In this document: positions 9,428 through 19,257 of the stretch, piece after piece
How the letters are laid out: each line of letters starts with the position of its first letter
Position numbering within the stretch: position 1 is the first letter of the stretch
Position numbers and translations under genes: made by a program
The notes under the pieces: model-generated
The model's input: the letters and a program-made list of their open reading frames with translations, nothing else
Told to the model about the DNA's origin: nothing
Database searches by the model: none
Source: Nemertoderma westbladi
Taxonomy: Eukaryota > Xenacoelomorpha > Nemertodermatida > Nemertodermatidae
Length of the DNA stretch: 23,521 nt
Assembly: GCA_032718475.1 (NCBI GenBank)
Contig: JAUCBJ010007003.1
Span: 1 to 23,521, forward strand
Reading direction: 5' to 3'

Positions 9428-12400
9428 ATGTTAGAATGCCGTTTGGGTGGCGATAGGGTATGTTAGAATGCCGTTTGTTTGAGTGGCGTTTGGGTAAGGT
9501 AGAATTCCGTTTGGGTGGCGTTTGGGTATGTTATAATGCCGTTTGGGTAGCGTTTGAGTATGTTAGAATGCCGTTTGGGTGGCGTTTGGGTATGTTAGAA
9601 TGCCGTTTGGGTGGCGTTTGGGTATGTTAGAATGCCGTTTGGGTAGCGTTTAAGTATGTTAGAATGCCGTTTGGGTGGCGTTTGGGTATGTTAGAATGCC
9701 GTTTGGGTGGCGTTTGGGTATGTTAGAATGCCGTTTGAGTGGCGTTTGGGTAAGGTAGAATGCCGTTTGGGTATGTTAGAATGCCGTTTGGGTGGCGTTT
9801 GGTTATGTTATAATGCCGTTTGGGTGGCGTTTGGGTATGTTAGAATGCCGTTTGGGTGGTGTTTGGGTATGTTAGAATGCCGTTTGGGTGGCGTTTGGGT
9901 ATGTTAGAATGCCGTTTGGGTGGCGTTTGGGTATGTTAGAATGGCGTTTGGGTGGCGTTTGGGTGGCGTTTGGGTATGTTAGAATGCCGTTTGGGTGGCG
10001 TTTGGGTATGTTAGAATGCCGTTTGGGTGGCGTTTGTGTATGTTAGAATGCCGTTTGAGTGGCGTTTGGGTAAGGTAGAATGCTGTTTGGGTGGCGTTTG
10101 AGTATGTTAGAATGCCGTTTGGGTGGCGTTTGGGTATGTTATAATGCCGTTTGGGTAGCGTTTGAGTATGTTAGAATGCCGTTTGGGTGGCGTTTGGGTA
10201 TGTTAGAATGCCGTTTGGGTGGCGTTTGGGTATGTTAGAATGCCGTTTGGGTGGCGTTTGGGTATGTTAGAATGCCGTTTGGGTGGCGTTTGGGTATGTT
10301 AGAATGCCGTTTGGGTGGCGTTTGGGTATGTTAGAATGCCGTTTGGGTGGCGTTTGGGTATGTTAGAATGCCGTTTGGGTATGTTAGAATGCCGTTTGAG
10401 TGGCGTTTGGGTAAGGTTGAATGCCGTTTGGGTGGCGTTTGGCTATGTTAGAATGCCGTTTGAGTGGCGTTTGGGTAAGGTAGAATTCCGTTTGGGTATG
10501 TTAGAATGCCGTTTGGGTGGCGTTTGGGTATGTTAGAATGCCGTTTGAGTGGCGTTTGGGTAAGGTAGAATGCCGTTTGAGTGGCGTTTGGGTATGTTAG
10601 AATGCCGTTTGGGTGGCGTTTGGGTATGTTAGAATGCCGTTTGGGTGGCGTTTGGGTATGTTAGAATGCCGTTTGGGTGGCGTTTGGGTATGTTAGAATG
10701 CCGTTTGGGTGGCGTTTGGGTATGTTATAATGCCGTTTGGGTAGCGTTTGAGTATGTTAGAATGCCGTTTGGGTGGCGTTTGGGTAAGGTAGAATGCCGT
10801 TTGAGTGGCGTTTGGGTATGTTATAATGCCGTTTGGATGGCGTTTGGGTATGTTAGAATGCCGTTTGGGTGGCGATAGGGTATGTTAGAATGCCGTTTGT
10901 TTGAGTGGCGTTTGGGTAAGGTAGAATTCCGTTTGGGTATGTTATAATGCCGTTTGGGTAGCGTTTGAGTATGTTAGAATGCCGTTTGGGTGGCGTTTGG
11001 GTATGTTAGAATGCCGTTTGGGTGGCGTTTGGGTATGTTAGAATGCCGTTTGGGTAGCGTTTAAGTATGTTAGAATGCCGTTTGGGTGGCGTTTGGGTAT
11101 GTTAGAATGCCGTTTGGGTGGCGTTTGGGTATGTTAGAATGCCGTTTGAGTGGCGTTTGGGTAAGGTAGAATGCCGTTTGGGTATGTTAGAATGCCGTTT
11201 GGGTGGCGTTTGGTTATGTTATAATGCCGTTTGGGTGGCGTTTGGGTATGTTAGAATGCCGTTTGGGTGGTGTTTGGGTATGTTAGAATGCCGTTTGGGT
11301 GGCGTTTGGGTATGTTAGAATGCCGTTTGGGTGGCGTTTGGGTATGTTAGAATGGCGTTTGGGTGGCGTTTGGGTGGCGTTTGGGTATGTTAGAATGCCG
11401 TTTGGGTGGCGTTTGGGTATGTTAGAATGCCGTTTGGGTGGCGTTTGTGTATGTTAGAATGCCGTTTGAGTGGCGTTTGGGTAAGGTAGAATGCTGTTTG
11501 GGTGGCGTTTGAGTATGTTAGAATGCCGTTTGGGTGGCGTTTGGGTATGTTATAATGCCGTTTGGGTAGCGTTTGAGTATGTTAGAATGCCGTTTGGGTG
11601 GCGTTTGGGTATGTTAGAATGCCGTTTGGGTGGCGTTTGGGTATGTTAGAATGCCGTTTGGGTGGCGTTTGGGTATGTTAGAATGCCGTTTGGGTGGCGT
11701 TTGGGTATGTTAGAATGCCGTTTGGGTGGCGTTTGGGTATGTTAGAATGCCGTTTGGGTGGCGTTTGGGTATGTTAGAATGCCGTTTGGGTATGTTAGAA
11801 TGCCGTTTGAGTGGCGTTTGGGTAAGGTTGAATGCCGTTTGGGTGGCGTTTGGCTATGTTAGAATGCCGTTTGAGTGGCGTTTGGGTAAGGTAGAATTCC
11901 GTTTGGGTATGTTAGAATGCCGTTTGGGTGGCGTTTGGGTATGTTAGAATGCCGTTTGAGTGGCGTTTGGGTAAGGTAGAATGCCGTTTGAGTGGCGTTT
12001 GGGTATGTTAGAATGCCGTTTGGGTGGCGTTTGGGTATGTTAGAATGCCGTTTGGGTGGCGTTTGGGTATGTTAGAATGCCGTTTGGGTGGCGTTTGGGT
12101 ATGTTAGAATGCCGTTTGGGTGGCGTTTGGGTATGTTATAATGCCGTTTGGGTAGCGTTTGAGTATGTTAGAATGCCGTTTGGGTGGCGTTTGGGTATGT
12201 TAGAATGCCGTTTGGGTGGCGTTTGGGTATGTTAGAATGCCGTTTGGGTGGCGTTTGGGTATGTTAGAATGCCGTTTGGGTGGCGTTTGGGTATGTTAGA
12301 ATGCCGCTTGGGTATGTTAGAATGGCGTTTGAGTGGCGTTTGGGTAAGGTTGAATGCCGTTTGGGTGGCGTTTGGCTATGTTAGAATGCCGTTTGAGTGG

Positions 12401-12940
12401 CGTTTGTGTAAGGTAGAATGCCGTTTGGGTATGTTAGAATGCCGTTTGGGTGGCGTTTGGGTATGTTAGAATGCCGTTTGAGTGGCGTTTGGGTAAGGTA
12501 GAATGCCGTTTGAGTGGCGTTTGGGTATGTTAGAATGCCGTCTGGGTGGCGTTTGGGTATGTTAGAATGCCGTTTGGGTGGCGTTTGGGTATGTTAGAAT
12601 GCCGTTTGGGTGGCGTTTGTGTATGTTAGAATGCCGTTTGAGTGGCGTTTGGGTAAGGTAGAATGCTGTTTGGGTGGCGTTTGAGTATGTTAGAATGCCG
12701 TTTGGGTGGCGTTTGGGTATGTTATAATGCCGTTTGGGTGGTGTTTGAGTATGTTAGAATGCCGTTTGGCTGGCGTTTGGGTATGTTAGAATGCCGTTTG
12801 ACTGGCGTTTGGGTAAGGTTGAATGACGTTTTGGTGGCATTTGGGTATGTTAGAATGCCGTTTGGGTGGCGTTTGGGTATGTTAGAATGGCGTTTGGGTA
12901 AGGTAGAATGCCGTTTGGGTGGCGTTTGGGTAAGATAGAC
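9428..12940 (+). repeat. 32-bp minisatellite array, left arm (about 110 units)
   Basis: The unit has three parts: ATGTTAGAAT (or AAGGTAGAAT), then GCCGTTTGGGT, then GGCGTTTGGGT. The last two are near-copies, so the unit has an 11+11+10 substructure. Units with AAGG usually follow a variant GAGTGG instead of GGGTGG, giving two linked subtypes. Some units lack one 11-base module. Because 32 is not a multiple of 3, three units make a 96-base reading cycle, and long runs read open as repeats of FGYVRMPFGWRLG-like peptide. These are by-products without initiation context or protein similarity. The + strand is G/T-rich with two G3 runs per unit. Confidence 0.95.
9440..12194 (+). repeat. Higher-order duplication inside the left array (about 1.4 kb, two copies)
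   Basis: A rare variant (GGCGATAGGG followed by CCGTTTGTTTGAGTGG) occurs at about 9449 and again at about 10871. From there the order of variant units is repeated at a constant offset of 1411 bases, except for one missing 11-base module just after the start of the second copy. The two copies run 9440-10783 and 10862-12194. A third, partial copy of one stretch (10315-10536, 11726-11947) recurs at 12248-12469 with a few substitutions. This indicates recent unequal exchange or replication slippage in the left arm only. Confidence 0.85.
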
Positions 12941-13887
12941 TGCATTCTTTATTATCTTTATTATGTTTCATTTATTGTATCTTTAATGTATTTATCTATA
13001 ATGTTTTTCAGATTAATTTTCCAAAGTCAAACCTCCAGGAGGAGAAGAGTGATCAATTTCTGGCAAGCGTCATGGATGTTGTCAACATAGTAACCCGGAA
13101 CTGCGGAATCTGGTAAAAGTTCGGATAGCGTCTCCAAAAAGTGTCCACGAATCATCGAGTCAACGATTCCTACGAGCGGAAGTCGGCGTCCTGTTTACTT
13201 TTGGTTTAGCCTATAGAAGAAGTTCAAACGATGGGTAGAAGCAATCTCAGTCCCAGTAGACTGTTGGTTGGTTCGGAATTCCAGTTGTAGTTGTCGTCTC
13301 CTGTGTTTCGGGCGATCTGCGATGTGCCGAAGTGATGAATGAACATTTATCACTCAAAAATAAACATTGCAATTTTTGAATAAAATTACGTATAAATAAT
13401 CAAGTACCAACCAACTGTTTTTCTATAAAGTGGTACTTTATGCAGCGTGATATAAATATTTATTCTTAATATTGCCTTTCTATCCCACTCTTCAGATTTA
13501 GTTTCAGGAAATTGCAATTTTTCTCCCGGTGTGAGAAAAATAAACTTATACATCTCGGGGTAGGGGCTGGAAAAAAGTACCAATTGTTTTCCATTTAGTA
13601 AATATAGTAGTTATTTGTGTGCCTTGTTGAAATACATAGTTAGTGTCATTGACTTTGAAATAATTTGTTGTATATATTTTCAAGCATCATTGCCGCATCA
13701 TTTTGTAAAGAGAATAAAAGTGTGCAAAAGTTTCGTTTCTTGTAGGCACTTCCTATGACCAATAAATTAACATTTCTGAGCATGTACCAAATCAAAAACA
13801 AACCCATTTTCGAATTTTTTTGGTTTCATTTAATTTCACCAGTGTTTCATTCCTCTGTAATGAAATCGATAAAGTTAATCATGTGAT

Positions 13888-14586
13888 GTCCCATACTTTA
13901 CCTAAAATACTGAAATTTTTAGTTTATTCACAGAGATGTAACTCAGCCTAATCACCCAGTGGAATGCAAAGCACGTTTGTGTTGCGTCATCGTATAAAAC
14001 AATTAGTTTCATCTTCACTCCCTTAGAAATATCATGGCGGCCAATTGAAAATTGTCCCATACTTTACCATTAAAATGGCGATTATATTAGTACACTGTAT
14101 TAATGTAATATGTGAAGTGAAGCCAGGAGTGTTATAATACTCTAAGGCCATAGTAGGCCGTAAGAATATGAGTCTATATTTGAACTGAGAATCATTCCTC
14201 AGTCAAGAAATCTTTGGGTTTATGCATGTAAAGTCCCATACTTTACCAAAAAATAGTGAAATTTTTAATTTATACACAGAGAAGTAGTCTAACTCAGCCC
14301 AATAACCCAGTGGAATGCAAAGCTCGTTTGTGTTGCGTCATCTTAAGAAACAATTACCTATAGTTTCATAATCTACTCCCTACAAACATCATGACGGCCA
14401 ATTGAAAATTGTCCCATACTTTTACCATTTTAATGGCGTTACATTTTAGTGCACTCTATTATTGTAATATATGAAACTTGGAGGGCATGAGTGTTATAAT
14501 GCTTTAGGGTGATAGTAGGGGGAAGCAATGTATTTGAACTAAGAATCATTCCTCAGTTAACTAATCTTTGAGTTTATGCATGTAAA
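13888..14586. repeat. Tandem pair of about 345-bp units, each holding two copies of GTCCCATACTTTACC
   Basis: Unit 1 starts at 13888 and unit 2 at 14233. Shared landmarks include CCCAGTGGAATGCAAAGC, GTTTGTGTTGCGTCATC, GGCCAATTGAAAATTGTCCC and GAATCATTCCTCAGT, with scattered substitutions and small indels. Each unit carries the 15-base word twice (13888 and 14054; 14233 and 14411), and a third unit starts at 14587 with GTCCCGTACTTTAC but then diverges. Function unknown. Confidence 0.85.
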
Positions 14587-16238
14587 GTCCCGTACTTTAC
14601 AACAAATTTCAAAAAATTTAGTTTTTTAGCAGATAAGAAGATCGGTAAGTACAGTAATTGATACATTTTTAGAAAAATGGAAAGAATTTCTAAACTTTTC
14701 ACAAACTACATGTGTACCAAGTTTAGTTATATTTCATCAATGATTGACGGACTTATTTCGGTTTTTATCAAAATTTTGAAACTATCGGTACCAACAGACA
14801 GACTGTCTGATATGTGACCTTTGATTCATTAAACCTCAGATTCTTTCCACAAACTTTTGTCAGACATCATACAGTACGTACCAGGTTTGGTTTAATTTCA
14901 TCTATAAATGACAAGAGTTATACAATATTAGCGATCAAAAATTAGACAAATGACATAGAACTCCTCATGGGCACCTATATGCTAAGACTTCGGGTCAATT
15001 TGTGGGTCGCCCCACATTTTGCATCCATATCTTGGTTGGAAATACTTAGTTGTACTTTATTATCACTAATAATCCAGAAATATACTTTACCTAGCAATGT
15101 CCCATTACTTTACCACACACACCACACTGTAAAAAAAAAGCAATGCAGCAATTCGTCTGATATTTATATTTTTATTTAAGCTTAATAATACAGCTTTATC
15201 CTAAACATCAACTCAACACCGTACCTGCACACAATTCGCTAAATTTTAGAATTGAAATCATAAAATAAAAAAAACCATTTCGTACGAATCCGTACTTTAC
15301 CTTAATTGGACAAGATGGTGTTTTCTCAAAAGTGATTAAGTCCCGCCGATAAGCTTCGCGAAATCAAAGCTGATATTCGAAAGTTCAATCCGAGCACAAT
15401 TTTGTGCACATATGTGCTGTGGATAACATTGTACAGGCAATCAAAGTTCAAAATTGTGTACGAATGTCCCGTACTTTACTTTAGAGTGAGCCTATTGCTC
15501 TTGAATCAGCCAACGTTGTGCTGTAATAAATACTATTCTAGGGCATTTAATTTATTTAATGAGTAGCTACTACTAGTAAAATAGAAATCAAGTAATTAAT
15601 AATCTTCAGATAAATAATATGTTCCAGAACATTGTGTATTTATTAAATACAATAAATCGCCTGCCCTGCAGGCTGCAACGGATGCAAATACCTGCATTTT
15701 TTGAACGCCGATATCTCAGCTATTTTTCATTGACATTAATAGTTATTAACAAATTTGGAATCCTTTCAACGACACTTTTCAATTGGTATCAACAAATCAC
15801 AATAAGGACGAAGAATAATTTCAGTGCTTCTGATGTAATGTTTAATACTTATTAAACAATAATATCTTTTAAATCGAATCAAATCAAATGTTTTTTTAAT
15901 TTCTCAATAGATACTGCACAATGGAACTATAACTATACAACGATAAACGCACAATTTATTACAGTACATGTAAATATACAGGTTGTCCCACAAAATTTGA
16001 CACGGTTTGTTTTCAAATAAATCTGCTGCACCTTAATATAATTCGGGATTATTGGTATCATTAGAAAGCTAGAGTGCTAACTTAAAGAAAGAAACTTGTT
16101 GGAAACAATTACGTTGCTATGGTAACTCCCTCGGCAGTTCATAATGAATCAACGGTTTTTTTTCGAAAGGTGCATTAATAATTAATTTGAATAATTAAAA
16201 TACAGTAATTAGGATGATTTTAACAATAAAATTACACA

Positions 16239-16374
16239 TTGTACGATAAATAAAACACGTTATTTACCTTTTCGCCCCTCGATCCGACTTATTTACCTTC
16301 CTCGCTTCGCTCGGCCGGTAAATAACAGATTTCGGGACGAACGGTAAATAAAGCATATTTTATTTACCGTACAA
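16239..16374. repeat. Imperfect 136-bp palindrome, MITE-like, inside the loop
   Basis: The left side (TTGTACGATAAATAAAACAC, then TTATTTACC) is complementary to the right side (GGTAAATAAAGC, then TATTTACCGTACAA) with few mismatches. The words TTTACC and GGTAAATAA occur several times, and the centre is GC-richer (CCTCGCTTCGCTCGGCCGG). The form suits a small non-autonomous DNA transposon that inserted into the loop. I did not identify a target duplication or a parental family. Confidence 0.55.
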
Positions 16375-16500
16375 TAAATAGTTAATATTTTAGCCTATTG
16401 CAGTAATAGACTAACCAAATAATTTGTCAAAAAAGTATTTCTACAGTAGTACTGTAGAACAGAAACTACGTAATACTTTAAAAAAATACGATACCAAAAA

Positions 16501-18956
16501 TAGAAAAGCAATAAGAATAACTATTTATATCACGCTGCATAAAGTACCACTTTATAGGAAAACAGTTGGTACTTGAGTATTTATACGTATAATTTTATTC
16601 AAAAATTGTAATGTTTATTTTTGAGTGATAAATGTTCATTCATCACTTCGGCACATCGCAGATCGCCCGAAACACAGGAGACGACAACTACAACTGGAAT
16701 TCCGAACCAACCAACAGTCTACTGGGACTGTGATTGCTTCTACCCATCGTTTGAACTTCTTCTATAGGCTAAACCATAAGTAAACAGGACGCCGACTTCC
16801 GCTCGTAGGAATCGTTGACTCGGTGATTCGTGGACACTTTTTGGAGACGCTATCCGAACTTTTACCAGATTCCGCAGTTCCGGGTTACTATGTTGACAAC
16901 ATCCATGACGCTCGCCAGAAATTGATCACACTTCTCCTCCTGGAGTTTTGACGTGGGAAAATTAATCTGAAAAACATTATAGATAAATACATTAAAGATA
17001 CAATAAATGAAACATAATAAAGATAATAAAGAATGCAGTCTATCTTACCCAAACGCCACCCAAACGGCATTCTACCTTACCCAAACGCCTTTCTAACATA
17101 CCCAAACGCTACCCAAACGGCATTCCAACATACCCAAACGCCATCCAAACGGCATTCTACCTTACCCAAACGGCACTCAAACGGCATTCTAACATACCCA
17201 AACGCCACCCAAACGGCATTCTAACATATCCAAACGCCACCCAAACGGCATTCTAACATACCCAAACGCCACCCAAACGGCATTCTAACATACCCAAACG
17301 CCATCCAAACGGCATTATAACATACCCAAACGCCATCCAAACGGCATTATAACATACCCAAACGCCACTCAAACGGCATTCTACCTTACCCAAACGCCAC
17401 TCAAACGGAATTCTAACATACCCAAACTCCACCCAAACGGCATTCTAACATACCCAATCGCCACCCAAACGGGATTCTACCTTACCCAAACGGCACTCAA
17501 ACGGCATTCTAACATACCCAAACGCCACCCAAACGGCATTCTAACATATCAAACGCCACCCAAACGGCATTCTAACATATCCAAACGCCACCCAAACGGC
17601 ATTCTAACATACCAAAACGCCATCCAAACGGCATTATAACATACCCAAACGCCACTCAAACGGCATTCTACCTTACCCAAACGGCATTCTACCTTACCCA
17701 AACGCCACTCAAACGGCATTCTAACATACCCAAACGCCACTCAAACGGCATTCTAACATACCCAAACGCCACCCAAACGGCATTCTAACATACCCAAACG
17801 CCATCCAAACGGCATTATAACATACCCAAACGCCACTCAAACGGCATTCTACCTTACCCAAACGCCACCCAAACGGCATTCTACCTTACCCAAACGCCAC
17901 TCAAACGGCATTCTAACATACCCAAACGCCACTCAAACGGCATTCTAACATACACAAACGCCACCCAAACGGCATTCTAACATAGCCAAACGCCACCCAA
18001 ACGGCATTATAATATTCCCAAACGCCACCCAAACGGCATTCTAACATACCCAAACTCCACCCAAACGGCATTCTAACATACCCAATCGCCACCCAAACGG
18101 CATTCTAACATACCCAAACGCCACCCAAACGGCATTCTACCTTACCCAAACGCCACTCAAACGGCATTCTAACATACCCAAACGCCACTCAAACGGCATT
18201 CTAACATACACAAACTCCACCCAAACGGCATTCTAACATACCCAATCGCCACCCAAACGGCATTCTACCTTACCCAAACGCCACTCAAACGGCATTCTAA
18301 CATATCCAAACGCCACTCAAACGGCATTCTACCTTACCCAAACGCCACTCAAACGGCATTCTAACCTACCCAAACTCCACCCAAACGGCATTCTAACATA
18401 CCCAATCGCCACCCAAACGGCATTCTAACATACCCAAACGCCACCCATACGGCATTCTACCTTACCCAAACGCCACTCAAACGGCATTCTAACATACCCA
18501 AACGCCACTCAAACGGCATTCTAACATACACAAACGCCACCCAAACGGCATTCTAACATACCCAAACGCCACCCAAACGGCATTATAATATTCCCAAACG
18601 CCACCCAAACGACATTCTACCATACCCAAACGCCACCCAAACGGCAGTCTAACATACCCAAACGCCAAACGTCTATTGTTTATTTTTGCCTTTTCCAAAA
18701 AAAAAAACCTTGATATAACGTTTATTGTTTTGGCTAGAAAAGCCCGCCCATGTAACCTGATCCTTTACTTTATTATAAGAATCGGTAATAGGCTTGTCGG
18801 TAGTCGCATCGCAACATTTACAACCGCAATTGCATTTAACATTTCAGTGGCTAACAGTTTACAGTACAGTCAGACAGTAAAGCCATTCTACATACCAGTC
18901 TGCCGGTACTACTGTATTTCAGTATTTGGTAGGTACCGGTTAATTTCACCGTTTAC
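16501..18956 (-). repeat. Right inverted arm of the foldback element
   Basis: Reverse complement of the left arm: inner unique domain (16501-17040), 32-bp array (17041-18669) and outer unique part (18670-18956). The outer part contains the complement of the left outer end with indels (for example GGTACCGGTTAATTTCACCG at 18932-18951). About 165 extra bases next to the array have no left-arm counterpart. The arm is cut at 18956 by an LTR retrotransposon; the last bases before it, GTTTAC or a subset, should be the target duplication. Confidence 0.85.
17041..18669 (-). repeat. 32-bp minisatellite array, right arm (about 50 units)
   Basis: Same unit as the left array in the opposite orientation (ACCCAAACGCC, ACCCAAACGGC, ATTCTAACAT), with both unit subtypes present, including the linked CCTTACCC plus CACTCAAACGG form. 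It is less than half the length of the left array and lacks the 1.4-kb duplication. It also has private variants such as CCAAACTCC, CCCAATCGCC and AATATTCCC. Confidence 0.95.
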
Positions 18957-19214
18957 TGTTGGGAAATTGTGTGAGACATATAGTAGGCCATGCCACTGGG
19001 ATAGTACGGTAGTACAAGAAAGGAAAAACTACAGTACAGTACTAGTGTTGCTGTATCAGGTGTAGGCCTACCGGTTGGACAGGTACGGTAGGTAGGAGGT
19101 TGTGCAGTTGTCAGTTGTGTTAGGTCTGTGTGCAGTTCTGTAACTTGACTGTCAGCTATTATACTATATTATTGAGTTACTGGATTATCTATAACTGTTT
19201 ATATATCTTCAACA
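18957..19214 (+). repeat. 5' LTR (about 258 bp)
   Basis: Starts TGTTGGG and, by my reading, ends CTTCAACA, so that the termini form the inverted repeat TGTTG/CAACA. It is identical to the 3' LTR over every visible position (18957-19208 against 23270-23521). The left boundary is certain because foldback-arm homology ends exactly at 18956. The right boundary is inferred from the terminal inverted repeat, since the 3' copy is cut by the window end. AT-rich strings near 19160-19175 (TTATACTATATTATT) could hold a TATA element, but no promoter can be assigned from sequence alone. Confidence 0.9.
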
Positions 19215-19257
19215 AGTTAACCGGGCTATACTGATCTATTGTTTAACCTAAATCGTT
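19215..19257 (+). other. Leader between 5' LTR and gag, primer binding site unclear
   Basis: A primer binding site is expected just after the LTR, normally starting TGG. The sequence here begins AGTTAACCGGGCTATACTG and does not. A TGGCGCC word occurs at 19259-19265, overlapping the gag start codon, but using it would require a longer LTR without the usual CA end. The primer may be an internal tRNA segment, or the LTR limit may be misplaced. Confidence 0.45.

Larger units (their letters stand above)
9303..13483 (+). repeat. Left inverted arm of the foldback element
   Basis: Composed of an outer unique part (9303-9427), the 32-bp array (9428-12940) and an inner unique domain (12941-13483). The inner domain matches the reverse complement of 16501-17040 almost base for base, including AGCGTGATATAAATA near 13444. 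Homology with the right arm fades after about 13483. The outer part is about 165 bases shorter than its right-hand counterpart, which holds extra sequence between the array and the shared GACTGTAAAC region. Confidence 0.85.
13484..16500. other. Loop of the foldback element, non-coding
   Basis: No gene is supported; the longest open frames are under 80 codons and have no recognisable similarity. The loop holds a tandem 345-bp repeat (13888-14586), recurrent copies of a 15-base word GTCCCATACTTTACC, a decayed related repeat around 14690-14900, and a palindromic insertion at 16239-16374. Strongly AT-rich overall. Confidence 0.7.
9303..18956. mobile_element. Giant foldback-type element: two inverted arms with minisatellites around a 3-kb loop
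   Basis: Two long arms are reverse complements: 9303-13483 and 16501-18956. Outermost, 9303-9328 is perfectly complementary to the last 26 bases before the LTR insertion at 18957. Then come opposite arrays of a 32-bp unit, then an inner unique domain of about 540 bp at high identity, then a non-homologous loop (13484-16500). This outer-tandem plus inner-unique arm design is what is described for Drosophila FB and sea-urchin TU foldback transposons. No transposase is present, so it would be non-autonomous. The true outer ends are not established. On the right the homology stops exactly where an LTR retrotransposon is inserted, so the arm should continue beyond the window. On the left nothing marks a terminus at 9303. 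An alternative is a large palindromic rearrangement of a minisatellite locus rather than a transposon. Confidence 0.7.

Noticed and set aside
9707-12938. Open frames of 66-91 codons reading as repeats of FGYVRMPFGWRLG
   Set aside because: They are a consequence of the 32-bp unit being read in a 96-base cycle. They end wherever a unit variant introduces a stop, recur on both arms and show no protein-like composition or similarity.
9428-12940. CRISPR array
   Set aside because: Units are directly adjacent with no unique spacers, no cas genes are present, and the context is eukaryotic.
15978-16160. Mariner-like terminal sequence (TACAGGTTGTCCCACAAAA)
   Set aside because: The word resembles the start of some mariner-type elements, but no inverted partner or transposase fragment is visible in the window.
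18676-19065. 129-codon open frame spanning the end of the right arm and the start of the LTR
   Set aside because: It crosses the insertion boundary of the retrotransposon, so it cannot be an ancestral gene, and it has no recognisable motif.
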